This document shows positions 31,517 through 45,587 of a stretch of 47,651 nucleotides of DNA, in pieces (within the stretch, counting starts at the first letter, position 1; the number at the start of each line of letters is the position of its first letter). The stretch comes from an uncultured Sterolibacterium sp. GTDB taxonomy: Bacteria > Pseudomonadota > Gammaproteobacteria > Burkholderiales > Rhodocyclaceae. The stretch spans positions 1 to 47,651 of the forward strand of contig CAILCO010000102.1 in the NCBI GenBank assembly GCA_903832735.1. The letters run 5' to 3'. Under the pieces are notes generated by a model. The model was given only the letters and a program-made list of their open reading frames with translations. It did not search any database and was not told where the DNA came from. The position numbers were made by a program, and so were the translations under genes.

Positions 31517-32751
31517 TGCGCCGCGTCGTCGTCAGCGGCGTAGGTGTCGTGGCGCCGGGCGGGGCCGATGTCGAGTCTTTTTTCTCCAGCCTGATCCAGG
31601 GTCGCTCGTCGATTCGTTCGCTGCCCGGCGCTCTTGCCGAGCAACTGCCGACGCGGCTCGCGGCGAGCATCGATTTCGATGCCCAGTGCCACTTTCCCGT
31701 ATTGCGTGCGGCCACGCTCGATCGCTTCAGTCAGTTTGCGCTGGTCGCCGTCCGTCAGGCGGTGGCGGATGCCGCGCTCAGCTTCGACGATGAACTGCGC
31801 GAGCGCTCCGGGGTTTTCTGGGGCACCGGCATGGGCGGCGCTGTTACCCTGGAACTGGGTTACAACGATCTCTACCTGAAGGGTCTGGACCGGGTCCGCC
31901 CGTTGACCGTGCCGATGTCGATGCACAATGCGGCGGCGGCGCAGATTGCCATCGAGCAAGGCGTTCGCGGTCCGGTCCTGACCTATTCGACCGCCTGCGC
32001 TTCTTCGGCGAACGCTATCGGCGAGGCGTTTCGCGCGATAGCGCACGGCGAAATCGATCTCGCCGTCACCGGCGGCAGCGATGCCCTGCTCACCTTCGGC
32101 GCCTTGAAGGCGTGGGAGGGTCTGCATGCCTTGGCGCTGGCGGATCCGCTCGATCCCGCCGCCTCCTGCCGGCCTTTTTCCGCTGATCGCAGCGGCCTGG
32201 TCCTGGGCGAGGGCGCAGGGGCGCTGGTGCTGGAGTCGGAAGAGCATGCCCGCGCGCGCGGTGCGACGATCCTGGCGGAGTTCGCCGGCTATGGCCGCAG
32301 CAATGACGCCGTGCATATCACCAAGCCTGCGGAGCACGGACAGGTGCAGGCCATGCGCCAGGCGATCGCCGAGGCCGGCCTGGAGCCGGCGGCGATCGCC
32401 TACCTCAACGCGCATGGCACGGCCACGCTGGTTGGCGACGCGGTCGAAACTGCCGCGATCAGGAGCGTTTTCGGCGCGGCGGCAGAGCAGTTGGCGATCA
32501 GTTCGAGCAAGTCCATGCACGGCCATCTGATGGGCGCGACCGGCGCGGTCGAACTGATCGTCGCGCTGATGGCGATGCGTTCCGGAGTCATCCCGCCGAC
32601 CGCGAATTATCGCGTCGCCGATCCCGAATGCGATCTCGACTATGTGCCCAATGTCGCGCGCCACGGCGTCGCCATCGACGCCGTGATGTCCAACTCTTTC
32701 GCCTTCGGCGGCGGCAACGCGGTGCTGGTGCTGCGCCGCTATTGCGCTTAG
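31516..32751 (+). CDS. Beta-ketoacyl-ACP synthase (FabF/KAS II-like)
   Basis: Thiolase-fold condensing enzyme of 411 residues. The catalytic triad is Cys161 (STACASSA), His300 (NAHGTAT) and His337 (KSMHGHLMG), all intact, so it should be active in decarboxylative condensation and not a chain-length-factor homologue. It diverges from housekeeping FabF (N-terminus MRRVVVSGVGVVAPGGADVESFF). Together with the upstream carrier and the Cys-type alpha/beta protein it forms a compact three-gene cassette. No ketoreductase, dehydratase or phosphopantetheinyl transferase gene is alongside, so it must borrow these from elsewhere if it extends chains. Confidence 0.93.
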   Translation: MRRVVVSGVGVVAPGGADVESFFSSLIQGRSSIRSLPGALAEQLPTRLAASIDFDAQCHFPVLRAATLDRFSQFALVAVRQAVADAALSFDDELRERSGVFWGTGMGGAVTLELGYNDLYLKGLDRVRPLTVPMSMHNAAAAQIAIEQGVRGPVLTYSTACASSANAIGEAFRAIAHGEIDLAVTGGSDALLTFGALKAWEGLHALALADPLDPAASCRPFSADRSGLVLGEGAGALVLESEEHARARGATILAEFAGYGRSNDAVHITKPAEHGQVQAMRQAIAEAGLEPAAIAYLNAHGTATLVGDAVETAAIRSVFGAAAEQLAISSSKSMHGHLMGATGAVELIVALMAMRSGVIPPTANYRVADPECDLDYVPNVARHGVAIDAVMSNSFAFGGGNAVLVLRRYCA

Positions 32752-32871
32752 TCTCGTAAAACTAAACGCTCAGTAGCTAAGCGGGTTCGGAACAACGGTT
32801 TCCGGGAGATTTACAAGGGGACTCACCCTTTGCTCGTACTCTCCCGCTGTTACGATTTTGGGGGTTCGCCC

Positions 32872-34515
32872 TTACATCCCCAGATAGACCGGTCCTTCAC
32901 CGCCCTGGGGTACGACCCAGTTGATGTTTTGGGTCGGATCCTTGATGTCGCAGGTCTTGCAGTGCACGCAGTTCTGCGAGTTGATCTGCAGGGTCGGATT
33001 GTTGCCGGATTCGTCCGTCAGGATCTCATAGACGCCCGCCGGGCAGTAGCGCTGTTCCGGTGCATCATAGAGCGCGAGATTGACCCTGATCGGCACCACG
33101 GAATCCTTCAGCGTCAAGTGACAGGGTTCGTTTTCTTCGTGATGGGTGTTGGAGAGGAATACCGAGGAGAGACGGTCGAAAGTGATCACGCCGTCGGGTT
33201 TCGGATAGGCGATCGGCTGGCATTCGGCAGCCTTTTTCAGTTTGCTGTGATCGGCCGACAGGCCCAGGGTCCACGGCGCCCGCCCGCGAAACAGTTGCTG
33301 GTCGATGCCGAACATCAGCGAGCCGAAATACAGGCCGCGGCTCATCCAGGGCTTGAAGTTTCGCGCCTTGTAGAGTTCCTGGAAGAGCCAGCTCTCGCGG
33401 AATTTCTGCGGGTAGGCGGTCAGTTCGTCGGCGTGGCGGCCTGCGGCCAGCGCTTCGGCGGCGGCTTCGGCGGCCATCATGCCGCTCTTGATCGCGGCAT
33501 GGCTGCCCTTGATGCGCGAGGCGATCAGGAATCCGGCGTCGTCGCCGATCAGTGCGCCGCCGGGGAAGACCAGCTTGGGCAAGGCTTGCAGGCCGCCGGC
33601 GGTGAGGGCACGAGCGCCGTAGCTGAGGCGCTTGCCGCCTTCGAGCAGCGGGCGGATTTTCGGATGGGTCTTGAGCCGCTGGAACTCTTCGAAGGGCGAG
33701 AGGTAGGGGTTGCTGTAGGCCAAGCCGATGACATAGCCGAGCGCCACCAACTTGTCGCCGCTCTCGTTGCTGTAGTGGTAGCAGAACGAACCGCCATAAG
33801 TGTCCGATGCCAGCGGCCAGCCGGCGGTGTGCACCACCAGGCCGGGAACATGTTTCTCGGCGCTGACCTCCCACAGTTCCTTGATGCCGATGCCATAGAC
33901 CTGCGGGTCGGCGCCGTTCCTGAGATTGAATTTTGCTTCGAGTTCCTTGCCCAGGCTGCCCCGGCAGCCTTCGGCGAACAGCGTGTATTTGGCGAGCAAC
34001 TCCATGCCCGGCTGGAAGGCCGGGGTCGGCTGGCCGTCGCGGCCGACGCCCATGTCGCCGGTAGCCACGCCACGGACGCTGCCGCTGTCGTCGTAGAGCA
34101 CCTCGGCGCCGGCGAAGCCCGGATAGATTTCGACGCCGAGCGCCTCGGCCTGTGCGCCCAGCCAGCGGCACAGGTTGCCCAGGCTGATGATGTAGTTGCC
34201 GTGGTTTTGAAAACAGCCGGGCAGCAGCATGTTGGGCAGCTTCCAGCCGCCCTGTTCGCTGAGGATCATGAAGCGGTCTTCGACGACCGGGGTATGGAGC
34301 GGTGCGCCTAGCGCCTGCCAGTCGGGAATCAGTTCGGAGAGCGCGATCGGATCCATGATCGCACCCGAAAGAATGTGGGCGCCGATTTCTCCGCCCTTGT
34401 CGATCAGGCAGACATTGATTTCGGCGTTCAATTGCTTGAGGCGTATCGCCGCCGCCAGGCCGGCAGGACCGCCACCGACAATCAGTACATCGAATTCCAT
34501 CGCTTCGCGTTCCAT
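32872..34515 (-). CDS. Electron transfer flavoprotein-ubiquinone oxidoreductase
   Basis: Membrane-associated iron-sulfur flavoprotein (547 residues) that moves electrons from ETF to ubiquinone. The N-terminal FAD site is VGGGPAGLAAAIRL. A single 4Fe-4S cluster is held by Cys491 (YCPAG), Cys516, Cys519 and Cys522 (NCVHCKTC), and the ubiquinone/membrane segment lies in the middle. Length is normal. ATG 34515 has AGGGGAAG upstream; a second ATG five codons in is possible. It is divergent from the thioesterase gene and completes the electron route from the acyl-CoA dehydrogenase through EtfAB. The 120-bp gap to the ketoacyl synthase shows only weak dyads. Confidence 0.96.
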   Translation of the reverse strand: MEREAMEFDVLIVGGGPAGLAAAIRLKQLNAEINVCLIDKGGEIGAHILSGAIMDPIALSELIPDWQALGAPLHTPVVEDRFMILSEQGGWKLPNMLLPGCFQNHGNYIISLGNLCRWLGAQAEALGVEIYPGFAGAEVLYDDSGSVRGVATGDMGVGRDGQPTPAFQPGMELLAKYTLFAEGCRGSLGKELEAKFNLRNGADPQVYGIGIKELWEVSAEKHVPGLVVHTAGWPLASDTYGGSFCYHYSNESGDKLVALGYVIGLAYSNPYLSPFEEFQRLKTHPKIRPLLEGGKRLSYGARALTAGGLQALPKLVFPGGALIGDDAGFLIASRIKGSHAAIKSGMMAAEAAAEALAAGRHADELTAYPQKFRESWLFQELYKARNFKPWMSRGLYFGSLMFGIDQQLFRGRAPWTLGLSADHSKLKKAAECQPIAYPKPDGVITFDRLSSVFLSNTHHEENEPCHLTLKDSVVPIRVNLALYDAPEQRYCPAGVYEILTDESGNNPTLQINSQNCVHCKTCDIKDPTQNINWVVPQGGEGPVYLGM

Positions 34516-34602
34516 GCTCTTCCCCTATTCGTTGCTGCGGCGGCTGTTAATGGACTGCGCGCATTATAATTGCAAACGTCAGGACTTACCCCTACTAAAG
34601 AC

Positions 34603-35003
34603 ATGGAACATCCGCGCAGGCTGGTGCACAGCACCGAGATTCCCATCCGCTGGGGCGACATGGATGCTCAGGGGCATGTCAATAACACCGTCTATTTCCG
34701 CTACGCGGAGCAGGGCCGCATCGAGTGGCTGGCATCGCTCGGCTTGTTGGAGCGCGGCAGCGGTGGCTCGCCGGTGGTGGTCAATGCCAGCTGTTCCTTC
34801 CTGATTCCTTTCGTCTTCCCGGGGACCGTGGAACTGCGCACCTATCTGGCGAATCCCGGACGCAGCAGCGTGGCCTCCTATTACGAGATGCGCCTGGTCG
34901 GAGACGACCGGCTCTATGCCGAAGGCGCGGCGAAAATCGTTTGGACCGATGCCGTCACCGGCAAGTCGATGGCGCTGCCTGAAGCGCTGCGCAGCTTGGC
35001 CGA

Positions 35004-35007
<4 letters not shown>
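34603..35007 (+). CDS. Hot-dog-fold acyl-CoA thioesterase
   Basis: A 134-residue thioesterase of the 4-hydroxybenzoyl-CoA thioesterase/YbgC type. The active-site segment is [21 protein letters not shown], with the catalytic Asp in [14 protein letters not shown] 34603 gives [17 protein letters not shown]; an upstream TTG-type start adds residues without family match. It overlaps the acetoacetyl-CoA synthetase gene by four bases, suggesting shared control of CoA-thioester turnover. Confidence 0.9.
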
Positions 35008-36989
<1,982 letters not shown>

Positions 36990-37009
36990 GGTATCAGGTG
37001 TCGATCGAA

Positions 37010-40860
<3,851 letters not shown>

Positions 40861-40870
40861 CCAGGACGCC

Positions 40871-41149
40871 GTGCGCTGGCCCACCCTGGTGCTGGTCGTC
40901 CTGATCGCGCTGCTGCAGTACTCTCTGTGGCTCGGTCGCGGCGGCTGGCTCAGGGTCTGGGAGGTCGATCGCCAACTGGCAGCGCAGCGCGAAGTCAACC
41001 TCAAGCTGGAGCAGAGAAACGCCGCCCTGGACGCCGAGGTGCGCGACCTGAAGATTGGCTACGACGCGATCGAGGAGCGCGCCCGCTTCGAACTCGGTCT
41101 GGTCAAGCCTGACGAAGTCTTCGTCCAGGTGCCGAAAAAGCAGCCCTAA
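40871..41149 (+). CDS. ftsB: Cell division protein FtsB
   Basis: A 92-residue bitopic divisome protein. One N-terminal membrane helix (about 4-20), then a coiled coil (about 28-65, [19 protein letters not shown]) and the short conserved end [16 protein letters not shown]. It forms the FtsQBL complex. The start is GTG 40871 ([10 protein letters not shown]) with AGGA upstream. Position after eno is the usual one. The second repeat array begins 11 bp after its stop. Confidence 0.93.
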   Translation: MRWPTLVLVVLIALLQYSLWLGRGGWLRVWEVDRQLAAQREVNLKLEQRNAALDAEVRDLKIGYDAIEERARFELGLVKPDEVFVQVPKKQP

Positions 41150-41159
41150 GCGATCTTCA

Positions 41160-41331
41160 CCAATACCTGCTGCGCTGGCACAAGTGCCTGTCTTTCAGAC
41201 AACGACGGGCACTAGCACCTGTTTCACTGGCACAAGTGCCCTGGGTTGTCCTTCAGACAACTACTGGCACTAGCACCTGTTTCTCTGGCACAAGTGCCCT
41301 GGGTTGTCCTTCAGACAACTACGGGCACTAG
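41160..41331. repeat. Three tandem CTAG-bounded hairpin repeats (type B)
   Basis: Units at 41160-41211 (52 bp, degenerate, six bases lost), 41212-41269 and 41270-41327 (58 bp each, two differences), closed by CTAG 41328-41331. Relative to the array at 378-555, the outer stem is AGTGCC/GGCACT instead of AGAGCC/GGCTCT and the inner stem is TTGTC-CTTCA-GACAA instead of TTGCCC-CTT-GGGCAA. Both arms changed together. On the minus strand GTAG again precedes the inner stem. It lies between convergent ftsB and the gamma-carbonic-anhydrase-like gene, whose last codons and stop are inside the third unit. Confidence 0.9.
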
Positions 41332-41838
41332 TTGTTCGCGAAACCGTTTCGAGCGCTTCACATAGCCTTCGGCGAAGCCCAGCAGCGCCGCCACTTCAGC
41401 GTCGTCCAGCTGCCGCGTGACCTTGGCCGGGGAGCCCATGATCAGCGAACGGTCGGGATACTCCCTGCCCTCGGGCACCAGCGCGCCGGCGGCGACGATA
41501 CAGCTCTTGCCGATCACCGCCCGGTTGAGGATGATCGCGCCGATGCCGATCAGCGAGCCGTCGCCGACGGTGCAGCCATGCAGCATGGCCTGATGGCCGA
41601 TGGTGACCTCGCGGCCGATGGCCAGCTTGAACCCCGCGTCGGTGTGCAGCACGGCATTGTCCTGGATGTTGGAACGCTCGCCGATGCTGATCAGATCGTT
41701 GTCGCCGCGGACGACCACGCCGAACCAGACGCTAGCGGCGGCGCCCAGCACGACCGAGCCAACCACCGTGGCATTTTCGCAAACCCAGGCGTCGGGCGCT
41801 ATTTCGGGCCGTCTGTCGCCCAGTGCGTAAATCGTCAT
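41311..41838 (-). CDS. Gamma-carbonic-anhydrase-like hexapeptide-repeat protein (YrdA/CaiE-like)
   Basis: A 175-residue left-handed beta-helix protein. The three metal-binding His are in place (HTDAGF, then TIGHQAMLH). These proteins are trimeric and metal-dependent; many show no measurable carbonic anhydrase activity, so the reaction is uncertain. ATG 41838 with GGAG upstream gives MTIYALGDRRPEIAPDAWV; the longer frame to 41883 is unlikely. The last residues (LVPVVV) and the stop are encoded by the repeat unit at 41270-41331, so the natural C-terminus seems to have been replaced when the repeat arrived. Confidence 0.9.
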   Translation of the reverse strand: MTIYALGDRRPEIAPDAWVCENATVVGSVVLGAAASVWFGVVVRGDNDLISIGERSNIQDNAVLHTDAGFKLAIGREVTIGHQAMLHGCTVGDGSLIGIGAIILNRAVIGKSCIVAAGALVPEGREYPDRSLIMGSPAKVTRQLDDAEVAALLGFAEGYVKRSKRFREQLVPVVV

Positions 41839-41943
41839 GGCAACTCCAAATCGGCAAAGGCGAATTCTCTCATGGTGCGGCACGCTTGCGTCGCAGCCGA
41901 TTTTCAGTAAGCTGTGGCACCACTAGCTGAAAGGACTCCGAAC

Positions 41944-42693
41944 ATGCTGATGCAGGACCTGCTGGCCGCATATTGGTCTGCCCACGAGGTGAATACCAAT
42001 ATCATCGTCTGTCTCAACCTCTTCGGCGCCTTGCTGCTCGGTCTCCTGGTCGGTTACGAACGCTCCTACCACGGCCGGGCGGCGGGCATGCGCACCTATG
42101 GCCTGGTGTGCATGGCTTCGGCGGCACTGACCGTGATCCCGGGCTTTCCCGCCCTGTGGTACGGCGGTCTATCGACCGCCAACGCGGCGCTCGGTCCGGA
42201 TCCGACGCGGATCATCCAGGGTATCGTCACCGGCATCGGCTTTCTCGGCGCCGGGGTGATCATGAAGGAAGGCTTCAACATCAGCGGCCTGACCACGGCG
42301 GCCTCGATCTGGGCGTCCTCGGTGATCGGCATCATGGTCGGGGTCGGCTTCTATGCCGCGGCGATCTTTCTGGCCCTGCTGTGCGCGACCTGCATGATGT
42401 GGGTGTCGCGAATCGAGAATTGGCTGCCTTCGCGCCAGGCTGTCGCCATCACGCTGCGTTTCCGGCGCGACTTCGTGCCCAGCGAGGCGATCCTGCGGCG
42501 CATGGCCGACCGGCGCGGCTATGAGATCGCCGGTGGCACCATAGCCATCGGCTTCCAGGACCGCCAGCCTGAATGGCGCTTTGTCGCAACCGCGCGTGCC
42601 AGGATCGTTCCCGCCACGCTCGCCGAATTGTCGCAGGAACTGACCGCCTTCGAGGGCGTGGAAAGCTTCCAGCTTTCCCACGCCCGCAACTAG
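41944..42693 (+). CDS. MgtC/SapB-family membrane protein
   Basis: A 249-residue protein with four to five N-terminal membrane helices carrying the MgtC core (GLLVGYERSYHGRAAGMRTYG, GIGFLGAGVIMKEG, GLTTAASIWASSVIGI) and a C-terminal ACT-like cytoplasmic domain (about 155-249). MgtC proteins are linked to magnesium limitation and modulation of F-type ATPase; many environmental members are housekeeping or unassigned. ATG 41944 follows AAAGGA at a good distance. It is convergent with folE; the 170-bp gap is packed with hairpins. Confidence 0.88.
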   Translation: MLMQDLLAAYWSAHEVNTNIIVCLNLFGALLLGLLVGYERSYHGRAAGMRTYGLVCMASAALTVIPGFPALWYGGLSTANAALGPDPTRIIQGIVTGIGFLGAGVIMKEGFNISGLTTAASIWASSVIGIMVGVGFYAAAIFLALLCATCMMWVSRIENWLPSRQAVAITLRFRRDFVPSEAILRRMADRRGYEIAGGTIAIGFQDRQPEWRFVATARARIVPATLAELSQELTAFEGVESFQLSHARN

Positions 42694-42709
42694 GCCTTCC
42701 CCCCACCCC

Positions 42710-42864
42710 CGGAGCCTTCGCTTTGCTCCGTCGCTTGTCAGGCGGCGAGCAGTGCTCGCCGAATTCCCTGTCTCGCCCCAGGGACGGGGGGTGACGGTGG
42801 TTCGTCCCTGCGGGACTCCAGGTATTACGCCGCACCCGGCTCGGGGCGGCCCTCCGCCGGGTGC
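42710..42864. terminator. Hairpin-rich convergent intergenic region
   Basis: Four inverted repeats in a row: CGGAGC/GCTCCG (42710-42730), GGCGAGCA-G-TGCTCGCC (42744-42760), AGGGACG/CGTCCCT (42780-42809) and GCACCCGGC/GCCGGGTGC (42832-42864). The last touches the folE stop. There are no T runs. The region probably ends both convergent transcripts and looks like a dispersed GC-rich intergenic element of this group of bacteria. Confidence 0.55.
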
Positions 42865-43490
42865 TACGCGATCGCCCGCAGGAACTCGCTGCGCAACTGC
42901 GCATCCTCTTCGAAGACGCCGCTGTAGGCCTGCGTCACCACCCGCTCGTCGCCGCGTCGGTCTTCTCCGAGCAGCAGGCAGAGTTGCTCGGCCTCGACGA
43001 CGCAGGCGGCGCCCCGGGCCCGCCCGTGATGCATCAGGGCGTCGGCGACATCGCGGGTCATCCATTCTTGATAGGTGAAGCGGTGGCCGATGGCATCCAC
43101 CAGCCGGGCGATGCGCCCGAAGCCGTGCAGGCGGCCGCCGGGCATGTAGGCGACATGCGCCAGGCCGCGAAAGGGCACGAGATGGTGCGGGCAGACGCCA
43201 TGCACCGCGATGCCTCTGATCACCACCATGTCGCTGCGCTGATCGGGGAAGCCTGCGCCGAGCACCTCGGCCGGATCGAGATCGTAGCCGCCCAGGAGGC
43301 GCTTCTGCCAGAGTTCCCGCACCCGCTCCGCGGTCCTGCCCATGTGCGCCATATCCGGTGCGATGCCGCAGGCGGAGAGAAGATCGCCCACCGCCCGCTC
43401 GAAAGCCACAGGGTCGAACGGGCGTTCCCGGGGAATGCCGATGCCGGCATGGGAGCCGGGGGCGTGATCATGATCGTCGAGATCGGACAT
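42864..43490 (-). CDS. folE: GTP cyclohydrolase I
   Basis: GTP cyclohydrolase I (208 residues) makes dihydroneopterin triphosphate, first step to folate/pterins. Zinc ligands Cys100 and His103 (HGVCPHHLVPF) and Cys171 (EAEQLC) have the same 71-residue Cys-Cys spacing as E. coli FolE. The usual EAEHMC is EAEQLC here (Gln169), a divergence typical of second, non-canonical copies. ATG 43490 is preceded by a poor ribosome site. It is divergent from the methyltransferase gene. Confidence 0.9.
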   Translation of the reverse strand: MSDLDDHDHAPGSHAGIGIPRERPFDPVAFERAVGDLLSACGIAPDMAHMGRTAERVRELWQKRLLGGYDLDPAEVLGAGFPDQRSDMVVIRGIAVHGVCPHHLVPFRGLAHVAYMPGGRLHGFGRIARLVDAIGHRFTYQEWMTRDVADALMHHGRARGAACVVEAEQLCLLLGEDRRGDERVVTQAYSGVFEEDAQLRSEFLRAIA

Positions 43491-43559
43491 GGCAAGGCCT
43501 AGTGTTGATGGAGTCGGAAATCATACCAGTCGCGGCCGGTTCGGGACGGCTCCCGGGGG

Positions 43560-43595
43560 TATAATTATTCCGCAAATATTCAAGCCTAAAAGGCT
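43560..43595 (+). promoter_or_regulatory. -10 box and leader hairpin of the core-MetE gene
   Basis: TATAAT (43560-43565) is a perfect -10 hexamer without a clear -35. AGCCT-AAA-AGGCT (43583-43595) follows in the leader, 26 bp before the ATG. No known SAM, SAH or cobalamin riboswitch is recognisable in the 131-bp gap. Confidence 0.4.
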
Positions 43596-43621
43596 AGTGT
43601 TCACCCAACAGGAGATCGCTG

Positions 43622-44737
43622 ATGACCATCCGTACCCTTCCGCCGTTTCGCGCCGATCACGTCGGCAGTTTTCTGCGCCCCAAGGTGTTGCTGGAGGCGC
43701 GCGCCAGCCATCAGGCCGGCACGCTCTCCAAGGACGGCCTGCGGGCGGTCGAGGACGCCGCGATACGCGATATCGTGCGCTTCCAAGAAGACGTAGGCAT
43801 GCAAAGCGTCACCGACGGGGAATTCCGCCGGACCTATTTCCATATCGATTTTCTTGAGCAGCTGGATGGCGTCGATACCCAGGGCGGGATCAAGGTGAGT
43901 TTTCACAAGACCGACGGCAACCTCGATTTCGCTCCGCCGGTGATGCACGTGACCGGCAAGGTCCGGCACTCCAAGGCTATTCAGCTGGCCGATTTCAACT
44001 TCCTGAAATCGATCACCAAGAACACCCCCAAGGTCACCATTCCGTCGCCGACCATGTTGCATTTCCGCGGCGGACGCGAGGCCATCGACAAGCAGGCCTA
44101 TCCCGACATGGAGGGCTTTTACCGCGACGTCGGCGAGGCCTATGCCGAGGAGTTGAAGTCCCTGGGCGATGCCGGCTGCCGCTATCTGCAGTTCGACGAC
44201 ACCAACCTGGCCTACCTTTGCGACGAAAAGATGCGCGAAGGCGCACGCAGCCGCGGCGACGACCCCAACGAGTTGCCCAGGCGTTATGCCCGGCTGATCA
44301 ACAGCGCGATGCGCGACAAGCCGGCGGGCATGACCACGGCGATCCACCTCTGCCGCGGCAACTTTCAGAGCGCCTGGGCCGCCGAAGGCGGCTACGAGCC
44401 GGTCGCCGAGGCGCTGTTCACCGAACTCGATGTCGACGCCTACTTCCTGGAATACGACGATGCCCGCTCGGGGGACTTCAAGCCCTTGCGCTTCGTGCCC
44501 AAGGGCAAGTTCGTGGTGCTCGGCCTGGTCAGCACCAAACTGGGCCAGCTGGAAACCAAGGACGAGCTGAAGCGGCGCATCGACGAGGCGGCCAAGTTCG
44601 TGCCGCTGGAACAGCTATGCCTGTCGCCGCAATGCGGTTTTTCCAGCACCGTCCATGGCAACGATATCGCCGTCGAACAGCAGCGCGCCAAGCTGCGTCT
44701 GGTGGTCGAGACCGCCCGTGAGGTTTGGGGAGGCTAG
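43622..44737 (+). CDS. Core-MetE-type methionine synthase (YxjG/YxjH-like)
   Basis: A 371-residue protein equal to the catalytic half of cobalamin-independent methionine synthase. The zinc site is complete: His242 and Cys244 (IHLCRGN), Glu277 (FLEYDD) and Cys338 (SPQCGF). The N-terminal folate half of MetE is absent. Relatives include YxjG/YxjH and the folate-independent Mes families, so the methyl donor may be other than methyl-tetrahydrofolate (inference). AGGAG lies seven bases before ATG 43622. A DUF3301-like gene follows five bases after the stop. Confidence 0.88.
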   Translation: MTIRTLPPFRADHVGSFLRPKVLLEARASHQAGTLSKDGLRAVEDAAIRDIVRFQEDVGMQSVTDGEFRRTYFHIDFLEQLDGVDTQGGIKVSFHKTDGNLDFAPPVMHVTGKVRHSKAIQLADFNFLKSITKNTPKVTIPSPTMLHFRGGREAIDKQAYPDMEGFYRDVGEAYAEELKSLGDAGCRYLQFDDTNLAYLCDEKMREGARSRGDDPNELPRRYARLINSAMRDKPAGMTTAIHLCRGNFQSAWAAEGGYEPVAEALFTELDVDAYFLEYDDARSGDFKPLRFVPKGKFVVLGLVSTKLGQLETKDELKRRIDEAAKFVPLEQLCLSPQCGFSSTVHGNDIAVEQQRAKLRLVVETAREVWGG

Positions 44738-44742
44738 CGACC

Positions 44743-45069
44743 ATGCCGCTGCTGGAGACCTTCGGCCTGCTGCTCCTGGGGGCTGCGACCTGGCTCTGGA
44801 TGGACAGCCTCAAGGCGCGCGAAGCCTGCCTGCCGGCGGCGCGTCGCGCCTGCGAGGCCGAGGGTCTGCTGTTGCTCGATGAAACCGTGGCGATCGCGTC
44901 GATCTGGCCGGCCAGAAGCGAAGACGGCCGGTTGCAGCTGCGCCGGGTCTATCGCTTCGAGTACAGCGAAACCGGCAACGACCGCAACAAGGGCAGCGTT
45001 ACTCTGCAGGGCCACCGGGTCGTGGCCTTTTACCTCAGGCCGAGGCTGGTGGGGCAGAGCTGGCATTGA
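44743..45069 (+). CDS. DUF3301-family small membrane protein
   Basis: A 108-residue protein with one N-terminal membrane helix (about 4-20, LETFGLLLLGAATWLWMD) and a strand-rich soluble part. The pattern WMDSLKAREACLPAARRAC and LRRVYRFEYSETGNDRNKG is that of DUF3301. Function is unknown in the family. ATG 44743 has GGGGAGG about nine bases upstream; it is probably read with the methyltransferase gene. Confidence 0.8.
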   Translation: MPLLETFGLLLLGAATWLWMDSLKAREACLPAARRACEAEGLLLLDETVAIASIWPARSEDGRLQLRRVYRFEYSETGNDRNKGSVTLQGHRVVAFYLRPRLVGQSWH

Positions 45070-45079
45070 GCGGCGTCTA

Positions 45080-45109
45080 TTGACTGAGGCTTGCCGGCTC
45101 GGCGATACT
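45080..45109 (+). promoter_or_regulatory. Candidate promoter of the membrane hypothetical gene
   Basis: TTGACT (45080-45085), 18 bp, GATACT (45104-45109), about 35 bp before the TTG start at 45144. Confidence 0.5.
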
Positions 45110-45143
45110 CGCGGCGCCGCATCTTCCAAGACAGGATTTACCC

Positions 45144-45530
45144 TTGAAAACCGTTCGCGTCAGGCCAAGCAATACCATCTCCTTCGAGGCGATGTTCGTC
45201 GTTGCCTTGACGGCGGCGCTGGTGGTTTCCGTCTGGTGGATCTTGTCGGATCGGGAACCGACGCAGAAGGAAATGACCTTCGCCTATCGCAAGCACCTCG
45301 TCGCGATCAGCCGCGACGGCAATTCAAAAGGCGAAGCCGAGATTCGCCCGCATCTTCATGCCATCGAATTGACCAAGCAGCGCTGCCAGCGCCAGGCCGA
45401 AAAACACTATCGTTGCGCGGCCGTCGTGCTGATGGAAGGCCAACTGCTCGACGGTCATCCCGCCTCGGGAAATGCCACCTACATTCATGACGCCAAGGGC
45501 TGGCGCTTCGAGGCCATCGAAAAGGACTAG
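45144..45530 (+). CDS. Hypothetical single-pass membrane protein
   Basis: A 128-residue product I do not recognise. One membrane helix (about 14-34, EAMFVVALTAALVVSVWWIL) is followed by a soluble, presumably periplasmic part with two Cys (QRC and YRC, about 11 residues apart) that could form a disulfide. The start is TTG 45144 with AGGA upstream. It has its own good promoter. The stop TAG is the last three bases of the CTAG opening the third repeat locus. Confidence 0.65.
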   Translation: MKTVRVRPSNTISFEAMFVVALTAALVVSVWWILSDREPTQKEMTFAYRKHLVAISRDGNSKGEAEIRPHLHAIELTKQRCQRQAEKHYRCAAVVLMEGQLLDGHPASGNATYIHDAKGWRFEAIEKD

Positions 45531-45587
45531 CGACCGTAGTTGTCTGAAGGACAAACCAGGGCACTTGTGCCGCCTAGCAGGTGCTAG
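45527..45587. repeat. Single CTAG-bounded hairpin repeat (type B, inverted)
   Basis: One 57-bp unit between CTAG 45527-45530 and CTAG 45584-45587, in the opposite orientation to the arrays at 378 and 41160. Its plus strand reads GTAG-TTGTC-TGAAG-GACAA, the type B inner hairpin; the outer stem is partly decayed. Again it joins the stops of two convergent genes: its left CTAG contains the stop of the membrane hypothetical, and the outer-membrane protein stop follows the right CTAG directly. Confidence 0.85.

Noticed and set aside
32752-32871. Terminator between the ketoacyl synthase and ETF-QO genes
   Set aside because: Only short imperfect dyads (CGGAA/TTCCG, AAGGG/CCCTT) without T runs; too weak to call.
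43491-43621. SAM or cobalamin riboswitch before the core-MetE gene
   Set aside because: The gap is only 131 bp and shows a -10 box and one small hairpin but none of the conserved riboswitch cores.
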